DNA of 64,000 bases from assembly GCF_001039355.2 (NCBI RefSeq), contig NW_019775746.1, positions 783,947 to 847,946 of the forward strand, in the 5' to 3' direction. Each line of letters opens with the position of its first letter. Position 1 is the first letter of the stretch. The stretch comes from Lingula anatina (lineage: Eukaryota > Brachiopoda > Lingulata > Lingulida > Lingulidae). The position numbers and the translations under genes were made by a program. The notes under the pieces were generated by a model. It had not been told where the DNA came from. It did not search any database and was given only the letters and a program-made list of their open reading frames with translations. Below are positions 51,231 through 60,371 of this stretch, in pieces.

Positions 51231-52207
51231 AGAGCCACCTAACCAGCACAAACCAGTGTGGTCACCGCATCATTCGACGTTGTCTTAGTGCAAGGTCTCC
51301 AAACGTTTGAAGTCACGCTTACCTCTGTTGACATGCCATTACTAAAATCCTACTTTTATTTGTGCAAGTTTTGTGTAGTGATCTCTTTTTTCTTTTTATC
51401 CCTGCCATCGATTTTTCTTAAAAGTCTTAGTTCAGTTTTTATCATTGATAAAGCAAAATGACGCTTCTGTTAAATGAAAATCTGTAATTAGGGGCTCATC
51501 ATCCCATAGCAAAATCATTTAAACCAAAATAATGGCACGGGATTGTAGCCTATACACTCCTGGTCAACAGCGCCAATTTCCGTGATAAAATCTTGTTCAG
51601 GGATGAATTTACACCCCATACCGATTGCTATATCACCTCAAAAATAGAAAGTTGTTCTATTGGCGATTAAAAGCCTTGAGTTCCCTATGCCCTTTTAATG
51701 CAAAGAAAAAAAATGAATGTCGATATTTCTCATTTTCAAGTTTTTTTTAATCAGCACAAAGATAGATGCATTATTGAATAATTAGATGCAAGAAAAAACT
51801 CATTTTTGGTATCTGGATGATAATAAAGGGTCACAATATCCTTCAGTGATGTCATATTTATATAGCTTTTATCCAGCTTTATATTGACTGTAGACCATTT
51901 TGGTAAATGTCTCGGTGCTGGAGAAAATCCCAAACCGAAAATGGTATTGTTCTCCCCAGAATGAAGATAAAATGTCACTAGCGCTAAGACTTAATATTTC
52001 TTTGGAATATTTGAGAGGTATATTTGATTTTCATTCATAGAAAATAAAAACTATAACATTGCTTTTATGATTTTATTCAATTCGACATCTTTCCCTAATA
52101 ACATAGATATGTTTTTATGAATACATGATGTCATCCAATTTAACTTCATGCAAAGCTAATTATTATATTCGTCATTATTGCCAAGTATCATCTTCTGAAA
52201 CTCATCT

Positions 52208-52375
52208 CAGGCCCGTAGCCAGCAATTTCAAAAGGGGGGTTCTATTTCTGGAAAAGTAGACCTTTTCCCATAAAAACTACATGTACCTAGATCATATTTT
52301 ACCCAGAGTGGACCTTTTCCCAGCAAAAGGGGCGGTTCTTTCGAACCCCCCGAACCTCCCCTGGCTACGGGCCTG
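52208..52375. mobile_element. 168-bp MITE with 13-bp perfect TIRs, target duplication CATCT, empty site at 41601-41605
   Basis: The element starts CAGGCCCGTAGCC and ends GGCTACGGGCCTG, a perfect 13-bp inverted repeat. CATCT is duplicated at 52203-52207 and 52376-52380. The paralogous segment at 41599-41613 reads CTCATCTACGCATCC, an uninterrupted empty site with one CATCT. Insertion into the right copy after the segmental duplication is therefore directly visible. Confidence 0.92.
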
Positions 52376-52398
52376 CATCTACGCATCCCTATTTCTGA

Positions 52399-52606
52399 TC
52401 AAGTAGTCAAAGAAAATATATTACGTTTTGGATTGTACACTGTATCAGGAACAAATGGCTGTGAACGACGAGTACCTAAACGTAAAAGTTTTCTTATTTC
52501 TGGTTTTTCCAACCAAATTAATTTCTTTTTAATCATTGGATGATTAGCATCCCAGTATTGATAAATAAAATCCGGCGTTACTATGTACGAGTGGTTGCCT
52601 TTTCTC
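52399..52606 (-). CDS. Glycosyltransferase-like copy C, C-terminal part only, cut at ambiguous base 52607
   Basis: The minus-strand frame is open from the ambiguous base to a stop at 52399-52401. It reads KGNHSYIVTPDFIYQYWD, then NHPMIKKKLIWLEKPEIRK, then RSQPFVPDTVYN with the tail PKRNIFSLTT. This matches copies A and B except for the last ten residues, which follow the tail of the relic at 41624-41703. Homology stops exactly at the single N, where unrelated retrotransposon sequence begins. The remainder of this copy is probably lost at a contig join rather than truncated in the genome. Confidence 0.8.
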
Positions 52607-52607
52607 N

Positions 52608-52811
52608 GGAGGGTCTACCCTTCACTTTTCTTTTCTTTCTTAATCTTAAGAAGTGGCTGTGAGTGCTTGTGGGCAGGGTTACTTTTGATCTCGTTGTACT
52701 AAAAGTTTCAATGCATACAAATATATCGAAGTTTTGCACTGTTTGAATAAAGTTATGATCATATAACTTGTTTGACAGTCCTCTTACATTTCTCATACCT
52801 ATACGTAGCAT
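52608..52811 (-). CDS. LINE ORF2 N-terminus (AP-endonuclease-like), truncated at ambiguous base
   Basis: About 68 residues: MLRIGMRNVRGLSNKLYDH, then FIQTVQNFDIFVCIETF and a basic RLRKKRKVKGRPS. This matches the opening of LINE apurinic endonucleases: N-x-R-G-L near the start, then the catalytic-site Glu in the D-I-x-x-x-x-E-T motif (IFVCIET). The frame ends only because of the N at 52607. Family CR1/L2 is inferred from the NVRGLxNKL wording and the upstream esterase ORF1. It can neither be shown to be functional nor called dead from this fragment. Confidence 0.7.
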
Positions 52812-53287
52812 TTTACTGTTTTGACTATTTGTGTACTCCTACTTAGATTCGTTTAATCACCAGGTGTTCATGTAAAAGTATTTCATTTAAATGTACAAAT
52901 AACTACTGAGTAAGTGCTTCGTAAATTAGTTGAATACGAAGATACATGTTAACACTATTCTTTATCCTGTATAGGATGTTTTCCTTTCTTAATTGACAAT
53001 AAATTCTTTCCTGAGTAAACTTCCTTTGAAGAATTCTATAGAATCATAAGGCAGATAATATACATATATATATAAGCGCATATACGCATATATACCCATA
53101 TATACATACACACACATACCTGCAAATATGTATCCTTAAAAATGCTATTTGAGATAGTATACTTGTTTTAATTTGATCTTCAAAGTTTAAGTGCATTTTT
53201 ACTTAAATCAATGTACCAAGTAAATAATATCTGTACTTACAAACTGCTTCAAGTTGCAATACATTTTTCATAACTAAACCCCTTGCT

Positions 53288-55528
53288 CTATTCCAGTTTG
53301 CTTATCAGTTTGTTCAAGGAATCGTACAGAGTTCTTAGTTCATTTTGGATGTCTTTTTCCTGGCTTCTGTATGCTGGAGCATCCTGTGCACGACAGTCTC
53401 TACGCAGGTTTACTGGTGGTGCGTTGTTTGGGCGGGTCCTTTGATTCCCTTGTGGGCGCATGCTTGGGTGCCTCCCATGATCCCATTTTAGGTGTTGGAC
53501 AGTTTGCGTATCATTTCGGGTGTTTGCACTGGCATAGTATGGATGCCCAGTTACAGCCTTAATGTTACACGCCAGTGCTGAATTTCCTTTTTGGTTTAGG
53601 TGTATTCCATCTCTATGGAACATATTTCTTGTGCAGACTATGTTGTCATTCCACATGTAGCACACATTGTCCAGGGTGTTACAGTATTTACTAATACAAT
53701 TGTTTGTTACCACCGCCTTTTTGTTAAAGTCCCAGTTGTCCCACCTGGGGAGTATACTTGAGATTATGATTTTGGTGTCCTTGTATTTCCTTCGTGTGGT
53801 GAGGACCAGTTCTTGCATATGGCACAGAATATCCTTCGGCTGTTCGTGGCTGTTTACGTTGTTGGAGCCCATGATAAACGTGATTGATTTTGGTTGGCCA
53901 AAGTCTCTCTCTTCTACCACCTGTTGCGCATCCTTTATTACTTTGCCATTCAGAGCAATACATTTACTGTGGGTGCGTGGGAAAAGTTTTTGGCTTACAA
54001 GACCTTTTCCGATTGAATCTGAGATTACCAGATTTTCACACGGTTCCTTTACCTGTAGTCTAGTGTGCCTCTGAGTACCCGTACCTGTTGTCGTAGGTAT
54101 CTCTGTGGTGGGGTTATCCTCACTTACTCCAGGCTCTATTGCACTTGTATTCTTCTGCTCATGGGATGTTGCTTCCAGATGGTTGCAGTTGTTCACAATG
54201 GTAATTTGCTCGCTGTCATTTTCACCTCTATGTGTTGGTGTTACTGTGCCTTCAGTTTCACTAATTTGATCTGCAGCATTGTCACCTGTCTCATTGTTTC
54301 TACTCCTGACATCCGTTTGTGGTAGTGTGGTGTTAGTAGCCTTTGTTTCCATTATTGCTTTGTTCGCACTACCTGTGCTGGTTTGAGGCGGTGGGGTAAA
54401 GGTGTTAACAGCCATTGTTCTTACAGTAACTGTGTTGGTGCTGGCTGACACTGATCTGTAGGAAGGTTTTGCACACTGTGTTGAGCTATCAGTGATGTTT
54501 ATCTCGCATTGAGTACTATTATCTGTGGCTGTTAGAGAATCACACTGAATTCCCATTTCAATGCCCTTGTTGTTTAGAGAGGACAGCTGGGTATGTAGAT
54601 TGTCCACTGCTTCTGTCAGCTTAAGCATCTGAGAAGTTAATTGGGATAATTGCTCCTTGATTTCCTTTATGTCATTGTTACTAGATTTGGTTTCCTGCCT
54701 CTTGAGGTCTGATGTTTGTAAAAGAATTTGAGTGTACTGATTTTCAACTGTTTGTAATGTTTCCTGTACTTTGCTCATGTCTTTTTCTATTTTCTTCTCC
54801 TTCAAATTTGGGCCGGTCTTGGTTTTAAAACCCTTTGGTGTAGCTTGTGAGACTCTTTTTGGTTTTGCTACTCTCTTTGGCGTGGTTTGATCCCAATCTC
54901 CTGTAAGGTCTCCCTTGGTCTCTGTGTTGTTATTTTCTTCACTGTGTTTTACCCTGGTTTCATCCATGCCGGGTTGGACAGGCTTTGGTGCTGATGATAG
55001 TAGGACAATTTTTGGGTAGTCAAGAGCTAACCACACCACATATGCTGCTCCCTGTACATGAACTTTCTTTGACTTTGCTGTGTGATAAAAAGTTAGGGAG
55101 ATGCTTCCAAGGTCAATCCCTTTTGGTGAGAAGTAGTGAAACTTAAGCTGGTGTCCAGTTCCAGAATTTACTTCGCAATCTACTGAAGGTTTGTGGTGCA
55201 GTCTTGAAGTCTCTAACATTCTTTTCACTACACTCACGGTGCTGACTCCCACTGTGGCACACTGAGCATTGTGTATGACAGCTACAATGTTGGGACCATA
55301 ATATTGCTCACTGTAATCATAGTCATGTTTACTTGCTATTCCCAGTTCTAAGTCATATTTCTTTCTGTCATCTGGGTTAACTAGAGTATAGTAAGCTTCA
55401 CTGATTGTCTGTAATATGTTCTTAGAGTTTGTTTCATTCAACTCACTAACCTTTGTGATGAAAGCATCCTTTATCTCTTCAGTCTTACATCCTTTGCTTA
55501 CTCCAAGCACTGAGTAGTAATCCTCCAT
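53288..55528 (-). CDS. LINE ORF1 protein: HPD-less J-domain, coiled coil, SGNH hydrolase
   Basis: 746 residues. Residues 1-65 read as a J-domain (MEDYYSVLGVSKGCKTEEIK, then ISEAYYTLVNPDDRKKYD), but the loop that normally carries His-Pro-Asp reads KVSELNETN, so Hsp70 stimulation is unlikely. Residues about 80-185 form a strand-rich unknown domain (LTFYHTAKSKKVHVQG). Lys-rich sequence follows, then a coiled coil (about 245-315) and a long Ser/Thr/Asn-rich linker. An SGNH hydrolase spans about 500-650, with Ser505 in ISDSIGKG, GSNN at about 554-557 and Asp640/His643 in DGIHLN; a basic tail and short terminal helix follow. ORF1 esterase domains are known in CR1/L2 LINEs; the J-domain is not one I know of there. 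Because an endonuclease follows on the same strand, it is assigned to a retroelement, not a chaperone gene. Confidence 0.85.
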   Translation of the reverse strand: MEDYYSVLGVSKGCKTEEIKDAFITKVSELNETNSKNILQTISEAYYTLVNPDDRKKYDLELGIASKHDYDYSEQYYGPNIVAVIHNAQCATVGVSTVSVVKRMLETSRLHHKPSVDCEVNSGTGHQLKFHYFSPKGIDLGSISLTFYHTAKSKKVHVQGAAYVVWLALDYPKIVLLSSAPKPVQPGMDETRVKHSEENNNTETKGDLTGDWDQTTPKRVAKPKRVSQATPKGFKTKTGPNLKEKKIEKDMSKVQETLQTVENQYTQILLQTSDLKRQETKSSNNDIKEIKEQLSQLTSQMLKLTEAVDNLHTQLSSLNNKGIEMGIQCDSLTATDNSTQCEINITDSSTQCAKPSYRSVSASTNTVTVRTMAVNTFTPPPQTSTGSANKAIMETKATNTTLPQTDVRSRNNETGDNAADQISETEGTVTPTHRGENDSEQITIVNNCNHLEATSHEQKNTSAIEPGVSEDNPTTEIPTTTGTGTQRHTRLQVKEPCENLVISDSIGKGLVSQKLFPRTHSKCIALNGKVIKDAQQVVEERDFGQPKSITFIMGSNNVNSHEQPKDILCHMQELVLTTRRKYKDTKIIISSILPRWDNWDFNKKAVVTNNCISKYCNTLDNVCYMWNDNIVCTRNMFHRDGIHLNQKGNSALACNIKAVTGHPYYASANTRNDTQTVQHLKWDHGRHPSMRPQGNQRTRPNNAPPVNLRRDCRAQDAPAYRSQEKDIQNELRTLYDSLNKLISKLE

Positions 55529-56175
55529 TTTGTTTCTTTAAGCAGATTTCCTTGACTGAGCTTGCTAATTCCACTTTTCCCCACTCATAACTGTTTTCTT
55601 TCTGTTTTCTATTCTTTCTTGGTCACTTTAGATTTCTGTTATTGATGCTCTTTCCAAGATTTATACATAAACACCGGTGATTAAATGAATCTTCTTCAGA
55701 GAGCTTCATAAGCCTGTCTCATACAAGCGGCCATCTTGTTTCGATTCACTTAAGCAATTTAGCGAGAAACCCTTAAGTATGGGAACCCAGTCATAAACGC
55801 CAGATTGGCGGTTACGCGATCTAGTCAAATACATGTATACATGTATACCGCGGTAGGTGTCCAGAACAAAAGATCCATCTGTGATGCAATATTTTTCACA
55901 CAATAAATAATAACAATGAAAGGCTGAATATTTTTTTTACCACCAAATCTAACAGAAATTTAAGATACAACGCTCCATCCAGCTTCAATGTGCCAACAAT
56001 TAAATTATCCTGCAACACTTTTATTTCGTTTTCTTTAACTTGCTTTTAGAGGCCAATGCTTATTGTGAACTTAATTTGATCTTAATGTAAATAGTTTCCT
56101 TTAATTTGCATTAGCACTATCATGTTTCTACAACTGCAACCTTTTGTTTGCTTATGATTTAAAGAAACATTCATG

Positions 56176-56222
<47 letters not shown>

Positions 56223-56700
56223 AGATCCAGCCGTGCTTTATCTTGCTACACACAGTGATTATGCATTTAGTCGCGTATGACGGTAAGATAGCCCTGTATG
56301 AGAGAGAGAGAGATTTTCATGTGACGTGGATGCGTATCTCATTGTAATATATTGACTAGTACATTGTATGTAATATTCAGACATAATAAATGTAAATACA
56401 TTAAAAAGAACTGCCACAACAACATACTGAGTATAAGATTTATTCCAAGGAACAGAACTAGATAAATAAGGCCAGTAAAATCGAGGACACAGGAATTCTA
56501 CTAGATCCAAAAGCAATCACAACTCAAAATAAATTCAATGTCACCCTTTGTATTGCCGATTGAACATAAACATGTATATGAAATACATCAATGCCTTTCG
56601 ATTCACTTCGAGTATAACTATTCACGTTATAGCTTGTAAAACAACAGATGCGCTAGGAACTAAGGACGCCTCCCACACTCCGCTATCAATGATCGTTGCA
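55529..56700. other. Interval between the LINE and the proline-rich gene
   Basis: It contains the probable LINE 5' leader, the phrase ATGGGAACCCAGTCATAA near 55776 (repeat fragment also near 5436), an (ATT)n tract at about 56177-56221, and TTTATT at 56439-56444. That last hexamer is AATAAA on the minus strand, a plausible polyadenylation signal about 260 bases past the proline-rich gene's stop. Confidence 0.5.
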
Positions 56701-58981
56701 CTATCGTCTCCTAGACCCATCTCCATTTTCTGAAAAAAAAAAAGAGAATAAAAAGCAAATAAATCCTTCGAGTAAAGGAGCGGAATGACTGTTTGGTGAA
56801 ATTCTCCTTTTCTCGATCCCATTATGAGAGTTATTAACACATTTGGATCTTAGAATTAAAAAAAAACGGGTTTGAAAATTGAAATTAGTCAACATTTTTG
56901 ACGTGGTATATTTTCGTGGGTAAAGGAAAAACGTTGCAATTTCCTAAGAATTTTATTTTCTTAAACATATAAAATGCGTCGTGTTCGTTTATCCACCAAC
57001 ATACCCGAACAATCGATGAAGTAGTAGACAAACCACCCTGGAGAGTAGGGCACCATGTCAGCGCAAGCGGCATCCCCGAAGTAAAGGGTGCACTTCCCAG
57101 TCCCAGACGACTTGTCGGTCACGTGGAGCGTCGCCGCGTCACATCGATATGGGTCGACTCGGAAGTAGCACGCGTCAACGCACGTGGTTTCGGTGTAAAA
57201 GTCCTCCAGCTCCTCACCCTTCCCTTGGATTTTGGTGTTGTTGTACACTTTGATGCGTATGGTTTCTAAAAAAGATTGTGATGTAGAATGGAATTTCATT
57301 TCATTGAAAGCAGATTTAATATAATGGTTTATTGATCATTAATGATTTTTAGTTTTGTTCACACATTTTAAGGCTCTTTATGCTACAAAGTTCATTAAGT
57401 GGCTATACCTACATGTACAGTGTTACGTGTATTTTGCATTACTCAGTTGCCATACAGTATAAAGTACAGAATATGACAAATCAATTTTTATCATAAACAC
57501 CATTATAGTTATTGTTGTTGTCGTTGTTGATAATGTTGTTGTTACTGTTTATATTATTCTATCCATCCACTTTACTCATATTATATTTCTTGAAATTTTC
57601 AAACCAGCCACCTAACTGCCATGTTTATGAAGAAGAACAAGACGCCGAACACAAAAATCATTTTTATGCATCATTACCCTCCCCAAACGCGCTTAAAGCA
57701 GAAACATAGCCACATCCGACAATGTTTTAATAGCCAAGAACTCACCACTATCGTCTTGGTCATCATCGCCGCCATTGCCAGGTGCTTCGGCGTGATCCGG
57801 CTCTTCCGTAGGCGCATACAGGGTGGGCGCAGGGTCGTTGGATGCCGTGGTCGACGGCTTGTAGGGCTTCGTTGTAGTCGGCAGCGGCGTGGTCGTCGTA
57901 GTTGGAACAGTGGGGGGTTTATACGAGTTTGGTGGATGAGGTTTTGCTGGTTGCGGATCAATAGGAGGGTAAGGAGCACTAGGCACGGGCTTCATTGGGC
58001 TTGGCTTTGCGGGTGTTTTGGTGGATGGTTGTTCCGGTTTGGGAGGATACGACACCTCTGGTTTGGTTTGGGCTGGTTCCGTTGGTTTCGGGTGATCCGT
58101 CTGGGGTGTGGGATATTGCTGTGGGTTAGGGTATAGCGGGCTTGTTAAAAGTTTTGTTAATGGTTTTATGGGTAACGTTTCCTTTGACTCTGGCTCTGCC
58201 GGGACATCGGGAAGCGGTACATAAGGTTTAGGGGGTTTGGGGGGATCAACTGCCGCTGGAGGTACATCGGGAAGCGGTACATAAGGTTTAGGGGGTTTGG
58301 GGGGATCAACTGCCGCTGGAGGTACATCGGGAAGCGGTACATAAGGTTTAGGGGGTTTGGGGGGATCAACTGCCGCTGGAGGTACATCGGGCAGCGGTAC
58401 ATAAGGTTTAGGGGGTTTAGGGGGATCTGGAGGATCAATGACAACAGGTGGCATAGGTTTGTGTGGGGTGGGTGGTGGATACACATCCTGATTTTCTAGA
58501 TCTGGGACAGGATCCGAAGAAGAATCTTGATTTGCATACCTCATCGGGGGTTTGTCTGGTATAATTGGGGACGGTGCACCTGGATTTTCTAAAGTAAACT
58601 GTGGAATTGGAAAAGGCAGGTCTGCATCTGCTGGCGGATTGACATCCGGTTTAGCAGTAACCGGATCGTGTGGCAAAACAGGAATGGGTTCGCCGCCGTC
58701 GCCTCTCCCGCCATCCGGTTCCACGGGCATTGAGTCCTCACCCTTTTTAGGCTTACGTTTTACGGGACCATTGGCATGGTAACGCCGTCTCAACTCGCTC
58801 TCTTCTCCTCGGCCGTCGCAGTAGACTGAGGTGTCCACGCATGGACTATTGCTGCCCTTATAACCGGCAGGTACCCCCACCCCCTCTGGACATGGCAGCT
58901 TGTATGGCTTGGAGTGGACGCATACGTAGAAGATACATCTATTTTCATCGTCACCGACCAAACGGGCGCTATAGCAGGCTG

Positions 58982-59032
<51 letters not shown>

Positions 59033-59524
59033 TGAAAGCCTTTTCAGGTTTTTCTTCTTTAAACTTATTGTGGGTATTTGTTACCTACAAGGGAATGGGT
59101 TCGATGGAAATGTAATATTATTGTAAAAATGTAAGACATATTAAACAACAATTGAAATAAAGTAGGTTCTACAATAAGAAAAACTCGTAAACTTTTGTCT
59201 AATATGCTGTACTATGTGTTTGCCTTGTTGAATTGACCTGAAGCAGAATGTTGGCAGACGACACTTCCGCAGTTTAATGCCCAAACGCCCAAGGCGGTTT
59301 ACTGGGACGTTCTGCTTAAGCAACTATCAAAACAGGAACACATAGGCTTTGTGAACTCCGTAATTCAGTGATTAAATCTATGTTATTTCTTGAATGTCTT
59401 TGTAGCCCCGGCATTTTCTTTCCATTTACATTTTCTTTGTCTTTATTGCTCTAATGCATGATACGTATTGAGGAAATATCCTTCATATGTAGGAAAAACT
59501 CAATGTGTAACCAATCCTCCCTCC

Positions 59525-59583
<59 letters not shown>

Positions 59584-60316
59584 GCCCTTCATTTACAGAT
59601 CTCAGGACACACGCGCCCTCGCACGCGTATACATGCGCGCTAAAATTATTGAAATTTGGGACTAAAAAGAAAGAAAATAGCTGAACGACATCAACAAGAC
59701 TCCTTAAGGTTTCCTTCGAAAGAAAAGTGTCGAAGCCTTGTCGAGTAAGCCTTTAAATTATCAAATCTTTTTTAAAGCGGATTTTCAAAGAGAACAAAAT
59801 GCAAAATTTTGGCATAAAAAATAGAAAGCGAAACGTCGAACCAGTTTTGACAAATCTGGTAGTTCACAGGCACTCTCTAAATACACGCCGATGACTTTAC
59901 GTCTTCAGGACCACTAACACACGGCTGCAGTTGAGTTAAGAGTTGCATGCGTTCCATGCATTTTCAAAACGCGCATCTTATTCACAATCCAAAGTGGCAT
60001 CTAGCATATGCATGACCATCATATCGAAAATACGAACACTTAAACACAACAAAGATCATGTAGACCCAATCTTCATAAACATTTCTCGTGCTATCTATAG
60101 AAAATCAAGTGAAACCATGGACAACCAAACATAAAACATAAGTACGGTGAAACTCGAAAAAATTATCTTACGCTTATATCGCCCACTACATAGGCTTACT
60201 ATGAATAAAATAATATATATCATAAACATTAACTTACGATCACCACTTGGTTTCCCGTTTGCCAAGGACAAGAAGCATATTGCCAACAAAGAACTGAAAC
60301 TTCGCGGAAACTTCAT
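56701..60316 (-). CDS. Secreted proline-rich protein with N-terminal chitin-binding-like and C-terminal PAN-like domains (four exons)
   Basis: Minus-strand exons 60238-60316, 57746-58978, 57005-57265 and 56701-56729 join in phase 1 three times (GT-AG) to give 533 residues. Exon 1 is a signal peptide (MKFPRSFSSLLAICFLSLANG). Residues about 28-80 have six cysteines in a peritrophin-like pattern (C-x12-C-IFYV-C-x9-CPEG-x-C-x6-C), suggesting a type-2 chitin-binding domain. The middle is Pro-rich (about 110-440) and holds nearly four 20-residue repeats (PPKPPKPYVPLPDVP core), then Pro/Thr-rich mucin-like sequence and an acidic stretch. Exon 3 has six cysteines (TTCVDACYF...YRCDAATLHV...GKCTLYF) resembling a PAN/apple domain. 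The likely role is an extracellular matrix, shell, cuticle or adhesive protein (inference). Retaining the last intron would replace the end ENGDGSRRR with GMLVDKRTRRILYV. Confidence 0.83.
58201..58437. repeat. Tandem 60-bp coding minisatellite, just under four copies
   Basis: Units start at 58201, 58261, 58321 and 58381. Units two and three are identical, unit one differs at a single base, and unit four diverges after about 40 bases. Each encodes 20 residues of the proline-rich gene. The near-identity at DNA level implies recent expansion or gene conversion, and copy number is likely polymorphic. Confidence 0.97.
58983..59031. repeat. (AAT)n microsatellite abutting the exon 2 acceptor of the proline-rich gene
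   Basis: On the gene's strand this is (ATT)n running to within a few bases of the CCAG acceptor at 58979-58982, so it supplies the pyrimidine-rich tract. Confidence 0.97.
59521..59584. repeat. (CT)n microsatellite in first intron of the proline-rich gene
   Basis: CT repeats interrupted by TTT at two places. The rest of this 1.26-kb intron (58979-60237) shows nothing else except the (AAT)n tract at its end. Confidence 0.97.
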
Positions 60317-60363
60317 TGTGCCGCTGTGCAGCTGAGATCAGTACGTTACGAATCCCCAGCACC

Positions 60364-60371
60364 TATATAAA
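60364..60371 (-). promoter_or_regulatory. Candidate TATA box of the proline-rich gene
   Basis: The minus strand reads ATTTATATAGG about 50 bases upstream of the start codon, the spacing expected for a short 5' leader. The motif is near-palindromic (TATATAAA on the plus strand), so direction is not decided by sequence alone. Confidence 0.45.

Larger units (their letters stand above)
52608..55528 (-). mobile_element. 5' portion of a non-LTR (LINE-type) retrotransposon, ORF1 intact, ORF2 cut at ambiguous base
   Basis: On the minus strand a 746-codon ORF1 is followed, after 476 bases, by the start of an ORF2 with an AP-endonuclease-like N-terminus. An SGNH esterase in ORF1 and this endonuclease opening are typical of CR1/L2-type LINEs (family knowledge). 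The 5' leader above 55528 is short of obvious landmarks. The element is interrupted at 52607 by the ambiguous base joining it to the glycosyltransferase-like fragment, so reverse transcriptase and 3' end are not in the window. The intact 746-codon ORF1 suggests a young insertion. Confidence 0.82.

Noticed and set aside
53288-55528. Reading the DnaJ-like ORF as a host co-chaperone gene
   Set aside because: HPD is missing, an SGNH hydrolase and coiled coil follow, and a LINE-type endonuclease starts downstream on the same strand.
58166-58486. Repetitive frame in another register over the proline-rich repeat
   Set aside because: Shadow of the 60-bp coding repeat; the spliced frame with signal peptide and cysteine domains is far better supported.
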